Of a stretch of DNA of 64,000 nt, positions 36,131 to 44,546 are shown one piece after another (within the stretch, counting starts at the first letter, position 1; every line of letters begins with the position of its first letter). A program made the position numbers and the translations under genes. The notes below the pieces were generated by a model. It saw only the letters and a list, made by a program, of their open reading frames with translations, searched no databases and had not been told where the DNA came from. This DNA comes from CAVTLG01 sp963735495 (GTDB taxonomy: Bacteria > Chloroflexota > Ktedonobacteria > Ktedonobacterales > Ktedonobacteraceae). The stretch is taken from NCBI GenBank assembly GCA_963735495.1, contig CAVTLG010000009.1, forward strand, positions 434,001 to 498,000. The letters are read 5' to 3'.

Positions 36131-36200
36131 GTTCTTTTCGACCTTGACAATAAAAAGTATAAAAGGAAAAGAGGTCTCTGAAAAGGGCCATATGGGGTCT
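36131..36200 (+). repeat. Direct repeat copy 2 (right of malectin genes)
   Basis: About 70 bases matching 30151-30218 in the same orientation with a few mismatches and small gaps. It lies in the AT-rich stretch 35836-36313, where no gene is seen. Confidence 0.75.
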
Positions 36201-36234
36201 ATTTTACTGTTTATTTACAATTAACGGGCGAGAA

Positions 36235-36251
36235 GGTTGTGTTGCAAAAAA
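36235..36251 (+). repeat. 17-bp repeat resembling an IS6-type end, copy 1
   Basis: ggttgtgttgcaaaaaa occurs here and again, identical and in the same orientation, at 36529-36545. IS6-family terminal repeats have the form GGNNCTGTTGCAAA, so these may be transposon end scars. No transposase is nearby. Confidence 0.5.
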
Positions 36252-36313
36252 GGTAAGACGTCTCTAGAGAGTTATTCCAAAAGAAGAGAAAAATATTTTT
36301 CACCTGCATTTGA

Positions 36314-36550
36314 CTCTTCTCGGCAGTTTCACCTGGCCAATGGCAACTATTTTGTGCCGTGACGCCTCCTGACCGTGCAGGCCCGCTGGTCTTGCGCAAG
36401 TGGACACATGTGCCTGATGACTACGAGGCGCTCTGCCAGCAAGCGCTCCAGGAAATGCAGCAGCCGGACTTCGTGGCAACATTGGACATGCTGACTGCCT
36501 GGGGGCATCCGTCGCCAGCGAGAAGATCGGTTGTGTTGCAAAAAATCTGA
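36314..36550 (+). pseudogene. C-terminal gene fragment, possibly of a methyltransferase
   Basis: An open frame without its 5' part reads LFSAVSPGQWQLFCAVTPPD, then RKWTHVPDDYEAL and MQQPDFVATLDMLTAWG. It has the composition of a real protein C-terminus. I suspect the tail of a UbiE-like methyltransferase, perhaps the partner of the fragment at 29894-30181, but this is weak. Its last codons run into the second 17-bp repeat at 36529-36545. After it, 36551-36994 contains a short frame ending at 36654 (AFYENWQDALATFTAKHKG) that I cannot identify, then nothing more. Confidence 0.35.
36529..36545 (+). repeat. 17-bp repeat resembling an IS6-type end, copy 2
   Basis: Identical to 36235-36251 and 294 bases downstream of it. 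It interrupts the end of the gene fragment at 36314-36550, suggesting that a mobile element once joined here. Confidence 0.5.
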
Positions 36551-36994
36551 GAAAGATCCTGAATGGGAAGATTCAAACAAAAACTCTTACCGGAGCCTTC
36601 TATGAAAACTGGCAAGACGCCCTTGCCACATTCACAGCCAAGCATAAAGGTTAGGTTCTAACTTAGCGTCTATCCGAATAACCCGGCAGCACGAGAAAGT
36701 CAGACGAATCACGCTCTGACCCTCCATTCCTCTTCTCATCTCTGCACGATCAAGTTATCCTTCCTTCAGCACTCACAAGAACGGACAATATGCCAGGCCC
36801 CTGCCTGGTATAAGTAACCACAGCGGGTTTCGTCACCTCGTATGCTGCGAATCGCATGACTCTATAAGCAAGACCAGTATCCAGGGAAACGAGACGACCT
36901 TCTCGGCACGACCGGCTGGACTTTTCGCTACATGGGATAAGAGACCAGACTCGTGAGTAAGGAGACGAGGTCAATACAAAAGGAGTAAGATCTT

Positions 36995-39900
36995 ATGAAG
37001 GAATTCATCCAACAGCTTCGTCGCTCGCGATGGAGTCAGTATATGGCAGCGGCTTGTTTGCTTATCTGGGGTATAGTGCTGGTGGGCGATGGGTTCAGAG
37101 GTTCCACCGGCTATGCTGCGGCAGGGACCGGATCGCCTGGTGATCCGAATATTTCCTACATTGGACGTTGGGATAGCAGTTCGAGTACCGTCTATAAGAG
37201 CTATTGGGGAGGAGCCTATTTTAAGACGGACTTTACCGGTACGACGGTCAAGATAAAATTGGCAGCCTCGGCCAATATCTTTGTGAGTATCGATAATGCG
37301 GCTGATGTCTCTTATCCTGGTGCCGATGGGACGGTTAACTTGACGCCGACCCCATTGGCAAATGGCGTCCATACGCTGCGCGTGGCCTCCAGTTCACAAT
37401 CTGACGTGCTTCAATTTCAAGGTCTGGTGCTCGATAATGGTGCCAGTACTGCTCCTGCATCAATATCTTCATCCCTGATCGAATTTATCGGAGACTCAAT
37501 TACTGCCGGCTTTACTGATACGAAGGTGGCGTTGTCGGACTACGCCTGGCTTACTGCTGAAAAGCTCCATGCTGAGCATACCCAGATTGCCTACCCGGGT
37601 ATCTGCCTCGTTGATACTGTGACCTGTTACTCACCAAACGCGATTGGCATGAGCCGGCAATTTTTTAAGTTGCAAACGGTTGCTTATCCCAACTCACCCA
37701 ATTGGGACTTTTCGCGCTATCAGGCCAGCGCGGTCGTCATTAATCTGGGCCAGAATGACGCGGTCGTAGGGGTAAGCGACGCTACATTCCAGAGCACCTA
37801 TATCACTTTTATCCAGAATATTCGCGCGAAATATCCTCATGCTCAGATCTTTGTGATGCGTCCCTTCAGCGGTGCTAAGGCAGCCCCAACGCAGGCAGCA
37901 GTGAATGCAGTGCGCGCCGATGGTGATACGAACGTCCATTTTATTGATACCACTGGATGGTTGAGTGCTGGCGATTTCGGGGCTGACGGAGTTCATCCGA
38001 CTGATGCAGGGCAAGCCAAAGTTGCTGGATTCCTCGCGCCAATCCTGTCTCCTTATATTCCTGTGAGTACTCCTGTGAGTACTCCTACCCCGGCCAGCGG
38101 AGAGACCGTCTCTGCGTGGCTAACCACGCCAGACCAGGCACACCTTCTCAGTCCACAATCTCATCTCACTTTTAAGAGTGTCGGCTCGAACTCCACCACG
38201 ATTACCGTCAATGACACCCAGACTCATCAACAAATGGTAGGATTTGGTGCCTCACTCACCGACTCGTCTGCCTGGTTAATATATAACAAGATGAGCCAGA
38301 GTCAGCGCAATCAGTTGCTAGCCAGGCTGTTTAGCCCGGCAAGCGGCATCGGCCTGGATTTCTTACGTCAACCGATGGGAGCCTCTGATATGGCTTTGCC
38401 TGCCGGGTACGAGGGCACGAAAGCTCCGGGGGAATACACCTATGACGATGTCCCTGCCGGACAGACGGACCCAAAGCTGACGCACTTCTCGATTGCCCAT
38501 GATCAAGCCTACATCATCCCCCTCCTCCAACAGGCTCTTCGGCTCAACAGCAACCTGAAGATTATAGCAACTCCCTGGACAGCTCCAGCCTGGATGAAAT
38601 CAAACGATAGCCTGCAACAGGGCAAGCTGAACAGCAGCGATTTTCAGGTCTACGCTCAGTATTTTGTCGATTTTATCAAGGCATATCAGGCACAGGGTAT
38701 TCCCATTTATGCCGTCACACCGCAAAATGAGCCGGAAAATGACAATGTGATGCCTACCATGCTGATGTCAGCCAGCGATGAGACGAATTTTATTGCCAAT
38801 TATCTCGGTCCAGCCCTGGCCCGCAATGGTCTCACCACCAGGATCCTGGGTTACGATCATAATTGGAACGATCCCGGCTATCCAACAACCATCCTGAACA
38901 ATGCAACGGCCAGATCCTATACATCCGGCACCGCCTGGCACTGTTATGGCGGAGATGCCAGCGCGATGGGCAGCTTTCATAGCGCTTTCCCCACGAAGGA
39001 TATCTATGAGACGGAGTGTTCTGGCGGAAGCTGGGAAGGCTCGAACTGGCCGAACGGTTTTCAGAATACCATGGAATTGGGCATCAATTCCGCCCGCAAC
39101 TGGTCGAAAACGGTGATGCGCTGGAACCTGGCGCTTGACCCCAACGGGGATCCAAATCTGGAAACGGCCAATGCTTGTACGAGCTGTCGCGGCGTTGTGA
39201 CGATCAATCAAGCGACCGGCAACGTGACCTACAATGCAGACTATTATGCGCTGGGCCAGTTCAGTAAATTTGTGCTCCCCGGTGCCTATGCCGTTGCGTC
39301 CAACTCCTTCGGCGCAGGTAGTATCGAGGATGCGGCCTTCAAAAATCCAGATGGCACCGACGTCCTGGTGATTTATAACGGAGGAAGCAGCAAGACCTTC
39401 CAGGTTCGGTGGAACAACCAGGCCTTTTCGTACACCCTACCTGCTGGCGCGGCTGTGACGTTCAAGTGGTCGGCGAATACGTTGACGACAACGCCAAAGT
39501 CAACTCCCACTGCTACTGCAACACCAAAGTCAACTCCCACTGCTACTGCAACACCAAAGCCAACTCCCACCGCTACTGCAATTGCAACGCCAAAACCAAT
39601 CCTCACGTCAAGTGGAAGCTATTTCTCGCTCAAGAACTTGCAAAGTGGCCTCGTTCTCGATGACACCAATGGGGGAACGGCCAGTGGCACCCCGGTTCAG
39701 CAATGGACACCATTTACCGGCAATACCAATCAGCAGTGGAGCCTGCTCTCGTCGGGTAACGGCTATTACACGCTCCTCAATCAGCATAGCGGACTGGCGC
39801 TGGCCGATCCCGGTGGTTCGACTGCCAACGGGACCCCGGTTCAACTGATCACACCCACTGCTAGCGATGCCAGTCAGCAATGGCGTCTGGTCTCGGCGGG

Positions 39901-40045
39901 CAATGGTTATTCCTACTTAATCAATAAGGCCAGTGGATTGGCTCTGGATGATACCGATGGCTCCGCCTCGAACGGAACGATCATGCAGGTCTGGACACAC
40001 TTCAACGGCAATACCAACCAGCAATGGACCCTGGTAGCAGCCTGA
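36995..40045 (+). CDS. Secreted SGNH esterase-GH30 hydrolase-ricin B lectin fusion
   Basis: A 1016-residue secreted multidomain enzyme. Signal helix at about 15-40. A beta domain comes before an SGNH esterase (about 155-350) with FIGDSITAG (nucleophile Ser) and DGVHPTDAG (Asp/His), as in CE2-type carbohydrate esterases. A Ser/Thr/Pro linker follows. The GH30 domain (about 395-835) has MVGFGASLTDSSAW, VTPQNEPEN (acid Glu) and IYETECSGG (nucleophile Glu). A second linker of repeated TPKSTPTATA units (30-bp DNA repeats at 39490-39590) leads to a ricin B-type trefoil (about 880-1016) with QQW motifs. GH30 covers glucosylceramidases, beta-1,6-glucanases and xylanases; the neighbours favour beta-1,6-glucan. 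Confidence 0.9.
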   Translation: MKEFIQQLRRSRWSQYMAAACLLIWGIVLVGDGFRGSTGYAAAGTGSPGDPNISYIGRWDSSSSTVYKSYWGGAYFKTDFTGTTVKIKLAASANIFVSIDNAADVSYPGADGTVNLTPTPLANGVHTLRVASSSQSDVLQFQGLVLDNGASTAPASISSSLIEFIGDSITAGFTDTKVALSDYAWLTAEKLHAEHTQIAYPGICLVDTVTCYSPNAIGMSRQFFKLQTVAYPNSPNWDFSRYQASAVVINLGQNDAVVGVSDATFQSTYITFIQNIRAKYPHAQIFVMRPFSGAKAAPTQAAVNAVRADGDTNVHFIDTTGWLSAGDFGADGVHPTDAGQAKVAGFLAPILSPYIPVSTPVSTPTPASGETVSAWLTTPDQAHLLSPQSHLTFKSVGSNSTTITVNDTQTHQQMVGFGASLTDSSAWLIYNKMSQSQRNQLLARLFSPASGIGLDFLRQPMGASDMALPAGYEGTKAPGEYTYDDVPAGQTDPKLTHFSIAHDQAYIIPLLQQALRLNSNLKIIATPWTAPAWMKSNDSLQQGKLNSSDFQVYAQYFVDFIKAYQAQGIPIYAVTPQNEPENDNVMPTMLMSASDETNFIANYLGPALARNGLTTRILGYDHNWNDPGYPTTILNNATARSYTSGTAWHCYGGDASAMGSFHSAFPTKDIYETECSGGSWEGSNWPNGFQNTMELGINSARNWSKTVMRWNLALDPNGDPNLETANACTSCRGVVTINQATGNVTYNADYYALGQFSKFVLPGAYAVASNSFGAGSIEDAAFKNPDGTDVLVIYNGGSSKTFQVRWNNQAFSYTLPAGAAVTFKWSANTLTTTPKSTPTATATPKSTPTATATPKPTPTATAIATPKPILTSSGSYFSLKNLQSGLVLDDTNGGTASGTPVQQWTPFTGNTNQQWSLLSSGNGYYTLLNQHSGLALADPGGSTANGTPVQLITPTASDASQQWRLVSAGNGYSYLINKASGLALDDTDGSASNGTIMQVWTHFNGNTNQQWTLVAA

Positions 40046-40061
40046 CCTTTTGGCTGCTACC
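40033..40061 (+). terminator. Stem-loop at the end of the GH30 gene
   Basis: Perfect 10-bp arms ggtagcagcc (40033-40042) and ggctgctacc (40052-40061) with a 9-base loop overlap the stop codon. This is a probable transcription end. Confidence 0.6.
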
Positions 40062-40083
40062 TCTGAAGCTTTGCCCTGCTCAC

Positions 40084-40101
40084 CGTTCTTTGCAGAAAGA
40101 A
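40084..40101 (-). terminator. Stem-loop after the Fe(III) ABC ATPase gene
   Basis: Arms gttcttt (40084-40090) and aaagaac (40095-40101) around gcag lie directly after the stop codon of the convergent ATPase gene. Likely a weak terminator. Confidence 0.4.
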
Positions 40102-41193
40102 CTAACTGACCTTTCTGCTGAATTTGCTAATCTCACTCGACAGGCCACCTGGCCATGCAACGATCTCGCCGGTTGCTGACAAAGCAACCGTGTCACCGAC
40201 CTGGACAAGTGTATACCCGGAGCAGCGCACCCGCAGTGAACGCTCACCACCGTCGACGTCTACCAGCATGACGCAATCGTGGCCGTAGTACTCCCGGTGG
40301 ACTACCCGTCCAACTGCTTGACCTGGTTCAAGGTGCGTATCGGCCAACGACCGAAGGGAGATCTGCTCTGGGCGGACGAGCGCGATAGCCTGCCCTTCGA
40401 GCGAGCTGTTTGCGTTCGCCAGGCTCAACTGTCCCAAAGCCGTGTCAACAACACCGCGGGAAACGGTACCAGCCACGATATTCGCCTCACCGAGGAATTG
40501 GGCCACAGTTGGATCGACAGGACGGGTATAGAGGGCTTCGGGGGTAGCAAACTGCCGGATCTGGCCACTATTCATAATTCCCACCAGGTCAGCAACCGAA
40601 AGAGCCTCTTCCTGATCGTGGGTAACGAACACGGTCGTGGCACGCTGCTCGCGGAGGATTCGCATCACATCGAAGCGCAGCGACGAACGCAAGCGTGCAT
40701 CAAGAGAGGAGAACGGTTCGTCGAGTAACACAACCTGTGGATGAGGAGCGAGAGCCCGAGCAAGCGCTACCCGCTGTTGCTGACCGCCAGAGAGCTGGTG
40801 GGGGTAGCGCTTTCCCATGCCATCCAATCCAACGAGATTGAGCAGCTCCTCGACTCTTCCCGAGGTACGCTCCTGGCGGGAGAGCCCGAAGGCGATGTTC
40901 CTGGCAATCGTGAGATGAGGGAAGAGATTGCCTTCCTGGGCCACGTATCCAATCCGTCGTCTCTCCGGGGGTACGAAACGGTGAGTTAAATCGACAAGCT
41001 CGTCGCCAATGAGAACCGTTCCGGCGTCCGGTCGCTCGAAACCAGCGATCACGCGCAAAAGGGTCGTCTTGCCACTGCCCGACGCTCCAAGTATTGTCAC
41101 AACGGCCCCTTCGGGCACTTCCAATTCGAGTCCTTCCAGTATCCGCGAGTTTCCGAAGGACTTTGAGATTCCCTGGCAGAAGATAGTGCTCAT
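40102..41193 (-). CDS. fbpC: Fe(III)-type ABC transporter ATP-binding protein
   Basis: A 363-residue ABC ATPase: Walker A GASGSGKT, Q-loop VAQEGNLFPHL, signature LSGGQQQR, Walker B VVLLDEPFSSLDA and H-loop FVTHDQEEAL. The C-terminal ~120 residues form a TOBE/OB regulatory domain. It has the length and layout of FbpC/PotA-type ATPases (CUT1/ferric iron class). The start overlaps the permease stop by 4 bases, so it is translationally coupled. With the permease and binding protein it would power ferric iron uptake; 2-aminoethylphosphonate or thiamine import are less likely alternatives. Confidence 0.9.
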   Translation of the reverse strand: MSTIFCQGISKSFGNSRILEGLELEVPEGAVVTILGASGSGKTTLLRVIAGFERPDAGTVLIGDELVDLTHRFVPPERRRIGYVAQEGNLFPHLTIARNIAFGLSRQERTSGRVEELLNLVGLDGMGKRYPHQLSGGQQQRVALARALAPHPQVVLLDEPFSSLDARLRSSLRFDVMRILREQRATTVFVTHDQEEALSVADLVGIMNSGQIRQFATPEALYTRPVDPTVAQFLGEANIVAGTVSRGVVDTALGQLSLANANSSLEGQAIALVRPEQISLRSLADTHLEPGQAVGRVVHREYYGHDCVMLVDVDGGERSLRVRCSGYTLVQVGDTVALSATGEIVAWPGGLSSEISKFSRKVS

Positions 41194-42818
41194 ATTATAG
41201 CCTCCAGGAACAATTCGTCTAGCTCACTAACAAACCTTTGATCGAACCACCGTCCGAGTAAGTAGGCAGGCACGGCGGACATTACCATCATCATAGCTGC
41301 ATAGGGTGCCGCCGCTCCAAAGGCGACGCTCTCTTCGGCATAGCTCCAGAACTGGGTCGCCAATGTTTGGGCACCGATAGGCACGAGCTGGAGGGTAGCA
41401 GTGAGCTCGGTCGCAGCTGAGAGAAAGATAAAACAGAAGGCAGCGGCAAGGCCGGGGGCCAACAGCGGCACGGTAACTGTGAGGCGCACCGCGAGCGGTC
41501 CCTTGCCGAGAGAACGGCCTATTTCTTCGAGCCGTGGTGACGCACGCGCGACTGAGGACGCGACTGCTACCAGGCCGAGTGGGAAGAACATCAGCGCATA
41601 GGCAGCAACGAGCAATTCCGGGCTCTGATAGACGAAATCCATGTAACGGCTGGCCGCATAGACAAGCGCGAGCGCGATTACAACACCCGGAATGGCCTGG
41701 AGGGCGAACGTGGAACGCTCCAGTGCCGCCGTCCATCGTCTTTGGTGACGAGCCGCAAGCAGCGACACGGGGAGAGCAAGGACGGTCGCGACCAGCGCCC
41801 CGAGAGCACTATAAAGCATGGTGTATCCAGTTGCTGCTCCCAAGGAAACGGCAGCAGGCACGGTTGACGAGCCACCTGCAACCAACCAGTAGAAAACAAC
41901 CACGATCGGAAATCCGAGAGCCAACCCTACCGTCACGGCGACTCCGACGAGAGCGAAAAGTCGCATTTTACCTAGCGGGATCGCTTTCTGGGCACGCTGG
42001 GCCATCGGACCCGAGCGGTGCAGGCGCCCACGCTCTCGGAAGGTAGCTTCACCAGTGAGGGCAAGGGCCGACAGGGCGACAAGGACAAGCGAGAGGGAGG
42101 ATGCAGCAACAGGGGCAAACTGCGTCTGGAGCTCACCGAAGATCGCCGTCGTAAATGTCTGGTAGCGCAGATTCTCAAAGGCGCCGTAGTAAGAAAGCAG
42201 CGTCAGACAGACAAGCAGGCAACTACCGAGAAGGGCGGATCGAGCCTGACGCACACTGATTCTCAGCCACACCGCCCATTGTGACAGACCAAGGCTACGT
42301 GCAGCTTCCTCCTGGCCAGGATCTGCAGCTCGGAAAGCTGCTGACATCGGCAGGTACACGAGTGGATAGAGATGAAGAGTCATCACGAGGACTGCTCCAG
42401 GGTACCCATGAATCGCAGGGGAGATCGAGGACCAGGTCCATGCTAGAACAAAGTCGGGGATGACAATCGGCACGATCAGGAGAACTCCCCATATCCTGCG
42501 TCCGGGCAAGGCAGTACGTTCAGTCAGCCACGCCGCGCCAGTGCCAATCACCGCGCATAGAGTAGTCACGACCAGCGCGAGACGGATCGTGTTCCACAGC
42601 AGCAGAGCCACGAAAGGGCGATCGAGGAGAGGCCAGACCTCGCCCCATCCAGCCTCAATGGCCTGGGCAATGATCAACACAAGCGGAGAGAGAAGTGTGG
42701 CAACGATAAGAATGCTCATCACCGACAGGAGCCAGGGAAATCGGTGGCGGCGCCTGGAAAACGCTTCTCGCAGCGTAGTAGCAGTCAGGGCCAGCACCCC
42801 GGAACGATTATGATACAC
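41190..42818 (-). CDS. fbpB: Fe(III)-type ABC transporter permease (double-domain)
   Basis: About 542 residues with roughly 12 transmembrane helices arranged as two homologous permease halves, as in FbpB/SfuB. Each half has an EAA-like loop: EEAARSLGLSQWAVWLRISV in the first and LEEIGRSLGKGPLAVRLTV in the second. I place the start at GTG 42818 because AGGAGG lies 6 bases upstream; the open frame extends to 42854 but without a ribosome site. It lies 48 bases after the substrate-binding gene and overlaps the ATPase gene. Confidence 0.9.
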   Translation of the reverse strand: MYHNRSGVLALTATTLREAFSRRRHRFPWLLSVMSILIVATLLSPLVLIIAQAIEAGWGEVWPLLDRPFVALLLWNTIRLALVVTTLCAVIGTGAAWLTERTALPGRRIWGVLLIVPIVIPDFVLAWTWSSISPAIHGYPGAVLVMTLHLYPLVYLPMSAAFRAADPGQEEAARSLGLSQWAVWLRISVRQARSALLGSCLLVCLTLLSYYGAFENLRYQTFTTAIFGELQTQFAPVAASSLSLVLVALSALALTGEATFRERGRLHRSGPMAQRAQKAIPLGKMRLFALVGVAVTVGLALGFPIVVVFYWLVAGGSSTVPAAVSLGAATGYTMLYSALGALVATVLALPVSLLAARHQRRWTAALERSTFALQAIPGVVIALALVYAASRYMDFVYQSPELLVAAYALMFFPLGLVAVASSVARASPRLEEIGRSLGKGPLAVRLTVTVPLLAPGLAAAFCFIFLSAATELTATLQLVPIGAQTLATQFWSYAEESVAFGAAAPYAAMMMVMSAVPAYLLGRWFDQRFVSELDELFLEAII

Positions 42819-42866
42819 GGCTTGCCTCCTCATCTGTTTGATACCAACAAGCAAACTCTCTCTGGA

Positions 42867-43895
42867 TCATGTCAACCCTACCTTCTGCATCAGCAGAGCC
42901 GCAGGCTGGTCATCTCCGAGTTTTATGACATTGATAATGGCAGGATTGAGCGAGGACAGAGGCGGCAGTTGCGGATTGGCGGCGCTCCCCGATCGGGTTG
43001 GGTACTCGAAATCGTCGCCTGCCGAGAGAATGCTCTGGGCCTGGTCTGACACGAGGAAGGACACGAACTTGTCGGCGTCCGTCTTATGAGTTGAAGACGC
43101 AAGCACAGCCGCACCAGCTATGTTCTCTAGTGCACCATCATCGTGGTTGGGGAAAAAGTAGAGCTTGCTATGTATTCCCCCCATACCCACTTCCAGACGC
43201 AGGCGATACCAGTAGTAATGGTTGATGATGCCCACTGCTTCAGTTCCCCGGTTGACTGCAGCAACGACTGTCTCATCATCCTGATAAAGCGAGCCATTGG
43301 CCTTGAGACCAGAGAGCCAGCTCTGGGCAGTTGATGTACCATAAGTGGCAATCATAGCGCCGACCATGGGTACAAAGTCCGAGTCAGTAGGTGCAAAGGC
43401 CACCTTCCCCTTCCACTGGGATTGGGCAAGGTCGAGAAACTTAGCCGGAAGTTTCGTCGGTGAAATAAGTGACGGATTGTAGACGAGCGCAGCTACACGC
43501 AGAGCGACTCCCACCCAGTTGTCGGTCGGCGAATTATATTGGCTTGGTATCTGATCGGTGATCGACGTAGGCAACTGCGCCAGAAGGTGGTGCTCGGTGA
43601 GTGCTATCAGCTCAGGCGAGTTTTCGGTCAGGTAAACATCGGCTGGCGAATTCGAACCTTCCTGCAGGATTTGGTTAGCGAGCACTATCCCGTCATCAGT
43701 CCGCACTTGCACATTGATGCCAGTCTGTTTCTCAAATGCACTGACGAGGGCAGCGGTAAGCTGAGGGTGCTGTCCATTGTAAAGGGTAATCGTGTGACCT
43801 CCGCCCCCGCCGCAAGCTGCGAGCGCGAGCGCCCCGGCGACCACCGCTATGGCTAGCGATGAACGCCCCAACCAGATCCATAACTGAATTCTCAT
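42867..43895 (-). CDS. fbpA: Fe(III)-type ABC transporter substrate-binding lipoprotein
   Basis: A 342-residue periplasmic-type binding protein. Signal peptide with lipobox LALAAC gives a lipid-anchored Cys near residue 28, followed by a Gly-rich spacer. ITLYNGQHPQLTAALVSAFE is the FbpA/FutA-type start. INHYYWYRLR carries the Tyr pair that binds Fe(III) in this family. PADVYLTENSPELIAL and the DFEYPTRSG tail also fit. It is the first gene of the fbpABC-like operon; a promoter overlapped by palindromes lies about 100 bases upstream. ATG 43895 has GGAGA upstream. Confidence 0.9.
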   Translation of the reverse strand: MRIQLWIWLGRSSLAIAVVAGALALAACGGGGGHTITLYNGQHPQLTAALVSAFEKQTGINVQVRTDDGIVLANQILQEGSNSPADVYLTENSPELIALTEHHLLAQLPTSITDQIPSQYNSPTDNWVGVALRVAALVYNPSLISPTKLPAKFLDLAQSQWKGKVAFAPTDSDFVPMVGAMIATYGTSTAQSWLSGLKANGSLYQDDETVVAAVNRGTEAVGIINHYYWYRLRLEVGMGGIHSKLYFFPNHDDGALENIAGAAVLASSTHKTDADKFVSFLVSDQAQSILSAGDDFEYPTRSGSAANPQLPPLSSLNPAIINVIKLGDDQPAALLMQKVGLT

Positions 43896-43977
43896 GGGTC
43901 TATATCTCTCCTTGTTTCATAAACCCCGCGACCAGGGATTATACCAGGCTGGCTAATATCTGGGTACAGTACTCGGA

Positions 43978-44011
43978 TATTAGTATATACTAATATTAGG
44001 GTATACTAATA
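43978..44011. promoter_or_regulatory. Tandem palindromic operator upstream of fbpA-like gene
   Basis: Two 18-bp palindromes, tattagtatatactaata (43978-43995, perfect) and tattagggtatactaata (43994-44011, near perfect), share two bases. They cover the -10 region and spacer of the predicted promoter. An iron-responsive repressor (DtxR/IdeR or Fur type) is a reasonable guess, but the sequence is not a textbook box for either. Confidence 0.65.
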
Positions 44012-44022
44012 TCAATTGTCAA
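43993..44022 (-). promoter_or_regulatory. Predicted sigma-70 type promoter of the Fe(III) ABC operon
   Basis: On the minus strand TTGACA (44022-44017) and TAATAT (43998-43993) are 18 bases apart. Transcription would start near 43986, about 90 bases before the fbpA-like start. The tandem palindromes overlap it, as expected for repression. Confidence 0.65.
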
Positions 44023-44169
44023 GGGATCAAGCGAGAAAAACACCAGAGTTTCGGAGTGTACCTATTCATCGGGAACGTCAGCGATTTCAGCTCACAAGCT
44101 ATATCAAGATATCAACAAATATTTTTGTCTGTTCTCTGATACTGAGATAGTGTTTGTTTCTCAGTAAGA

Positions 44170-44235
44170 CGGGGCAGAAGGAGCCAACGTGGTAAGCATG
44201 CGGTAGCCCCGCCGAGAGCTTGATAAAGGACTCGG
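44170..44235 (+). other. Two adjacent hairpins in the fbp-gal intergenic region
   Basis: cggggc (44170-44175) pairs with gccccg (44206-44211), and ccgag (44212-44216) pairs with ctcgg (44231-44235) immediately after. They sit about 310 bases upstream of galE and before its predicted promoter. This could be a small structured RNA or chance; no known class is recognised. The rest of 43896-44546 shows no gene. Confidence 0.25.
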
Positions 44236-44452
44236 AGGTTTCCGGTCTGGGATGGATTAATGCATCGCTATAGTAACAGGAAGGACGTGGCGTGTCAAAA
44301 TTTTAGCAAGAAGAAAGACGTTCTGTGTTTGAATGCGTATGAGTATGAGGCATGTAGAAACGCTGTATGAGATTGGCTAGGATCGCGCTGGTTTTCTATG
44401 GTCATCCGGGTATAATTTGCCATTTCGCGCATAAATTATGCACGAACACGCA

Positions 44453-44482
44453 TTGACTTTGAGCGATTTTACGCAGTATACT
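44453..44482 (+). promoter_or_regulatory. Predicted galE operon promoter with repeated site
   Basis: TTGACT (44453-44458) and TATACT (44477-44482) are 18 bases apart, about 65 bases before galE. The -10 lies in the first of two agtatact repeats (44475-44497), followed by a third partial one (agtata), which may be an operator. GGATGG is the galE ribosome site. Confidence 0.6.
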
Positions 44483-44546
44483 GCCAGTATACTGATAGTA
44501 TAGGGAGCGAAAAATCAACATTTTATTTTAAGGATGGAAGAAAGCC

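Noticed and set aside
35732..36181. 149-residue plus-strand open frame
   Set aside because: Starts antisense to the malectin gene signal region and runs through the direct repeat; no family resemblance.
39485..39595. Three 30-bp repeats taken as a possible CRISPR array
   Set aside because: They are contiguous without spacers and encode the Thr/Pro linker of the GH30 protein in frame.
41534..42046. 170-residue plus-strand open frame
   Set aside because: Antisense to the iron transporter permease, with shadow-type Arg/Pro/Gln composition.
44475..44497. agtatact repeats as a separate mobile or repeat element
   Set aside because: They coincide with the -10 region of the gal promoter and are better read as promoter/operator sequence.
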